From NCBI GenBank assembly GCA_013339895.1, contig JABACO010000015.1, positions 4,955,533 through 5,019,532 on the forward strand: a stretch of 64,000 bases of DNA, written 5' to 3'. Below are positions 60,417-64,000 of this stretch, one piece after another. The notes under the pieces were generated by a model. That model was not told where the DNA came from. It saw nothing but the letters and a program-made list of their open reading frames with translations, and ran no database searches. Every line of letters starts with the position of its first letter. Within the stretch, counting starts at the first letter, position 1. The stretch is from Ephydatia muelleri. Its lineage: Eukaryota; Porifera; Demospongiae; Spongillida; Spongillidae. The position numbers and the translations under genes were made by a program.

Positions 60417-63400
60417 GAGTACAGTACATGTATGTGAATGTTCACTGTAGATGCACTCATGAATCTGACTGTCCAAGAATCAAATTGCTATGCTTCTGTA
60501 TGCCAATCCATATACATACATTCAACACGCTTGTACAAGCCACGCCCATTCATACCAATGTGATCCTTTCCTGCTAGACATGACTGTGCTTCAAGCCATC
60601 CCTTCAGCCTGCAATTGACATTAGGTCATACATGAATACACACGCGTATAATAAAATGTGTTGATCCCGTGTGCAGTACATGTGATCCTTGTGCAGCACA
60701 TGTGATCTCATGTGCAGCACATGTGATCTCTTGTGCAGCACATGTGATCTCATGTGCAGCACATGTGATCTCTTGTGCAGCACATGTGATCTCTTGTGTG
60801 GAGAATCAGATCACTATTCCTGCCATGTGATAATGCTACAATGTCTTATGGTATGACCTTGCTATATGTAGGAGGCCATCTTGAAGATTACGAGTATGAT
60901 AAGCACAACATACGACAAGATTTACTTATGCCTTCCGTAACACAAAGTATCTATGTTCTACAATGTGGTGTGCGTGTGTGTATGTGGGTGTGTATGAGTG
61001 TGTGTGTATGTGGGGTGTAGGAGTGTGTGTGTGTATGAGTGTGTGTGTATGAGTGTGTGGTATGAGTGTGTGTGTAGTGTAGTGTGTTGTGTGTGGTGTA
61101 TGAGTGTGTGTGTATGTAGGTGTGTATGAGTGTGTGATGAGTGTGTATGTGTGTGTATGTGTGTTGTGTATGAGTTATGTGTGGGTATGTATGTGTGTGT
61201 GCTGCAAGTGACGCGTGCTTACAAAACATGCTGTTTGAAATTGCAAAAAAAACACTACTCTAAATGGACGTTATAAAGCAGTTAAGGTAGTAAGTTTGCT
61301 ACCTTTAACTGCTTTATAAACATCATTTTGTGTGTTGATGTTTATAGGTCATGTCACTGCAGCACACACAACATACATACCCACACATACTCATACACAC
61401 ACACATACACACACACATACACACACTTATCACACACTCATACACACCCACATACACACACACATACACATATATACACATCAACTCAATGGCAGTAGAG
61501 CAACATGCTCTGTGGGACGGCTTTGTTCAAAGCACGTCCCCGTGTCCCACAGAGCATGTTGCTCTACTGCCATCGAGTTGCATGTGCACTGCACAACACC
61601 TGCTATCAGCACACCTGATAGCTTAAGGATCAGTACTGCTCAGCCTCTAAACGAGGGCCCTCGCATGTCAGTACACACACACACACACACACACATTACA
61701 GTCACACACACCAGATGTGTAAGTTCACACCAATCCTAACTACATCCCCACCCCCAGCATGGCACCCTAAGGTACGGTACAGCATCTACCAGCCACATCC
61801 TAGTGTGATATCAATAACCACTTTTACACATAATCGTAGGTGTCTAAACAGTGCACATCATAATCATTTCAAAACATACCAAAACCTATAATTAGATGAC
61901 TCGCTCTGCTATACATGTAACAGCAGGTGAGCAGTGTGCATAGCAGGAGTAATTGCAAATATGCAACACTCAATAAACCATCTTCGAAACATTATTATAA
62001 TGCATTTGACTTGCATGCATTCACGTGCATTAATTAAAATGCTAGTACACTTGCTGTGCTCTATTGATGCTCTTGGACACAAAGTGGTCCCAAATGACAC
62101 CATCTCTTAGGATATCAGGGCTTCAATACAAAATTGGATGCTCGCAGGCTGGATTTTGATAACTCATGCTTTCCTAAACTTGACCTCATCATTGCAGCAT
62201 CATTCAACACTTTCTCAGACAGTCAGGCCATCATACATCAATATCAACAGTGAAGACATCATCAACAAGTGACAGGAAAAAAACCGATCCCCCCAAAAAT
62301 GAACTTCTCCTCTAAACACCCTCATGAGTGGCTCACAAGTTAGCTCACATCACACCCTGATACACACTTCCCGTTCCTTTACTGATAATTGCAAGACACC
62401 TCAAAGCCATCAGCCCCTCCCTCGAAAGGGCTCCCTTCATTCACCCTTCCCTATCAATAGCCCTGGGGCATCTCTCTGATACCCAGTGACGTTCCAGTGA
62501 AGCAGAAATACAGCACCCAGAAGAAGCTCGCCAGACAATACACAGATGATTTCTCAACGTTAAATTATGCCTGTCTGAATGCAACCACGCATAAAGTAAA
62601 GGCACCAAAACCCCAAACATTCTCCACATTACATATCCAGGATGGGCTGCCAAATAAGACTGTAAAGCTGCCACCTACTGTCCAACTTATAAGGCTGCTG
62701 AACTCACCATGAGCAGCTGGTGACATGCTTGCCCTGTCCAGAGACTGGTTTGAGGTGGGAGAGAGATGACACCTCTTCTAACACATCCCTGTGGACAGCA
62801 GCCCCAACACCCGCCTCAACAGCAAACGGACACATCCTGTGGGGCAAGAAAGTGCATTACGGCTGATGGGGGAAAGCACAGAGAAGAGGCAACTCTTTAC
62901 CTGAGGGCCTGTCTGTAACAGAGTGCTGCTGATTTACTGCAGATAACAAGGGACGAAAGAGGGGAAGGAAAGTGGTCTAGCAGTATCATTCCATCCTCTC
63001 CCCCAACCAAAACCCAGACCTTTTCAGCCAGATGTGGTGAGGCCTTCTCGCAACCCTTATGCCTCCAAATGCTAACCCACCACAAAACATGACACACAAA
63101 GTAGCTGATCAATGTATGCAACGTATATGTACACACGGTGACCCCTAACAACAGCACACAAGTGAACATGTAACCTTACTTATCGTTCTTGTAGTTCTGA
63201 TAAAGTGTTGCCAGTGCAGTCACCACTCTTACACTTCTTTGGTTGACAGGGATGGTGCACAGCTACCCCATAGGTTAAAGTTGACTTTAAATTTACAGAC
63301 AAAAACATAGCACACACACACACACATACAAAGAGTCACGCAGACACACAGAGGCAACACACATACAAAGAGACACACAGACACACACCCAGAGACACAC

Positions 63401-63964
63401 ACAGAGACTCACACAGAGACTCACACAGACACACACACACACAACACACACACACAGACACACACACAGGCACACACACACAGAACCCAATATCTTCTAA
63501 CATTCCCTGTTGTGAGTCAACATATTCATACCATATCAATGGCCTCCTGATAATCCTTCAGTTTCATATAGCATCTGTATATCTTCCATTTGATGTCAGG
63601 ATCTGATGGAACCTCCTAATAAATGCACAGTGCTGAAATTGAGCAACTTTGGGATCGATCACCACAAAGCACACCTTCTCAGTGACATAGCTGGAGTGGT
63701 GCATCTCAGATAAGACTTTTGAGCATTCCCTGTAGTAATGCTACAACGAAACAACATCAACACAAGCAAACTGAAGCATGCACAACAGACACTCCACCCC
63801 TATACCCTGATGCCCTATCCCTATCCCTGACTGACACTTACTAGCGCACGTCTGTACTGGAAGTCTTCAAAAAGGCTGTCCGCATAGCAAAAGAGCACGC
63901 TCAGATGCAGTTCAGGTCTCCCTCGCAGCCCCAGAGTGGTAGCGTTGGCCAGGAGCAAGTCTGC
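54762..63964 (-). CDS. ANAPC7: Anaphase-promoting complex subunit 7 (TPR protein), 5' end outside window
   Basis: APC7 is a TPR scaffold of the APC/C ubiquitin ligase that acts in mitosis. Minus-strand exons in order: 63964-63842, 63740-63675, 63615-63532, 63262-63180, 62936-62901, 62836-62773, (one not found), 60608-60556, 60017-59983, (one not found), 59666-59588, 57681-57586, 57478-57433, 56975-56881, 56229-56149, 55709-55665, 55565-55421, 55350-55264, 54927-54762. Matches to the family in order: LFCYADSLFEDFQYRRAL, DIKWKIYRCYMKLKDYQEAI, IPVNQRSVRVV, CPFAVEA, then TPR helices such as AIRKYAETIHQDP, EAIEIARMAKQYIKQ, APLALADIYEREGNMEKAAE and KRYGDAMEHFRLAL, and the acidic tail DPTCEKARSGLQ. 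Phases fit across almost all joins. One base is missing near 55312-55316. A short segment may be absent after 56881. Introns hold a MITE, minisatellites and hairpins. Confidence 0.9.
57355..57391. repeat. (CA)n microsatellite, ANAPC7 intron
   Basis: A pure CA run just downstream of the exon at 57433-57478 on the gene strand. Confidence 0.9.
57937..58719. mobile_element. Long inverted-repeat element family B, copy 2
   Basis: A complete 783-bp copy. The left end GGAACATTCTATGAGATAAT is mirrored by the right end ATTATCTCGTAGAACGTTCC. The arms contain ATAAAACTCAAATTGCTGTA and its complement, and GACGTTACGAGGTCCGATAC with its diverged complement. No protein is encoded. It sits in an ANAPC7 intron and is closely related to 25286-26024. 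Confidence 0.9.
58765..59284. repeat. About 47-bp minisatellite, ANAPC7 intron
   Basis: Eleven or so copies of a unit containing TAGCACTGGCTAAGGTGTAC then ACCACACGAGGCTGGCACCA, with variants (TATGGTG, AAAGTG) that alternate in a higher-order pattern; one copy is truncated at 58972-58990. Confidence 0.95.
60096..60255. repeat. 17-bp minisatellite
   Basis: Tandem GTGGTATGAGGGAGGAT units, about nine, with GTGGTATGTGGGAGGAT variants. Confidence 0.95.
60355..60413. repeat. (CA)n microsatellite
   Basis: A CA run with one interruption, in an ANAPC7 intron. Confidence 0.9.
60672..60797. repeat. 21-bp minisatellite
   Basis: Six tandem GTGATCTCATGTGCAGCACAT-like units, alternating CTCATG and CTCTTG. 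Confidence 0.9.
60968..61200. repeat. TGTG/TATGAG compound microsatellite
   Basis: A GT-rich array with frequent TATGAG interruptions, in an ANAPC7 intron. A complementary-strand version (ACAC/CTCATA) follows at 61377-61482. Confidence 0.9.
61271..61319. repeat. Small hairpin
   Basis: TTATAAAGCAGTTAAGGTAG, an eight-base loop, then CTACC-T-TTAACTGCTTTATAA, the reverse complement with one extra base. Confidence 0.9.
61482..61580. repeat. 37-bp-arm hairpin
   Basis: The left arm (61482-61518, CAACTCAATGGCAGTAGAGC onward) and the right arm (61544-61580, ending TGCCATCGAGTTG) are complementary with one mismatch. The loop is 25 bp. It is flanked by CA repeats. Confidence 0.95.
63310..63482. repeat. 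ACACAGAGAC-type compound microsatellite
   Basis: CA-rich array with AGAGAC and CAGACA interruptions between ANAPC7 exons 63262 and 63532. Confidence 0.9.
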
Positions 63965-64000
63965 CTGCTCAGCATATATGAATGTCAAAAGCAACGAAAG

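Overview
This window is nuclear DNA from an invertebrate animal. The genes are intron-rich and mostly animal orthologues: an axonemal dynein, ANAPC7, METTL16, a MOV10-family helicase and a 7TM receptor. Many introns are only 55-100 bp, genes lie close together (167 bp between the first two), microsatellites and short inverted-repeat elements are dense, and there is an APOL-like protein. A sponge, or another early-branching animal, is my best guess. That is inferred from gene content and architecture and was not tested.

Layout. (1) 165-14881 (+): the 3' two thirds of DNAH10, from AAA2 to the stop codon, in 28 exons; its 5' part lies before the window. (2) 15049-17088 (+): an unrecognised proline- and tyrosine-rich adaptor-like protein in 3 exons. 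(3) 17597-18780 (-): a complete Rieske protein (RFESD-like) in 3 exons, convergent with (2). (4) About 18.8-27.6 kb: gene-poor DNA with short inverted-repeat elements, a LINE reverse-transcriptase fragment and a PHD-finger fragment. (5) 27673-28423 (+): an APOL-like protein ending in a CAAX-type motif. (6) 29868-30761 (-): an intronless 7TM receptor. (7) 33800-40889 (-): a MOV10/MOV10L1-like RNA helicase with about 0.85 kb of polypurine DNA in one intron. (8) 41.1-43.6 kb: transposon relics (hAT-like). (9) 44557-51234 (+): METTL16 in 7 exons, with a decayed piggyBac-like element in its third intron. (10) 52990-54176 (-): an unidentified frame-broken coding region. (11) 54762-63964 (-): ANAPC7 (an APC/C TPR subunit); its first exon(s) lie beyond the window end.

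The genes do not form a pathway; they are housekeeping and ciliary neighbours. A recurring oddity is single-base frame breaks in otherwise well conserved exons with intact splice sites. I count at least 6 in DNAH10, 4 in METTL16, 1 in ANAPC7, 1 in the APOL-like gene and several in the 53-kb region. One in-frame stop lies in the MOV10L1-like gene. Many fall in short homopolymers, so uncorrected long-read indels are the simplest explanation, but real decay of some copies is not excluded.

I did not find a convincing undescribed molecular system. The most unusual items are the CAAX-ended APOL-like protein, the tyrosine/proline-rich adaptor, a 130-bp near-perfect palindrome just upstream of METTL16, several small inverted-repeat element families, and the polypurine tract inside the helicase gene.
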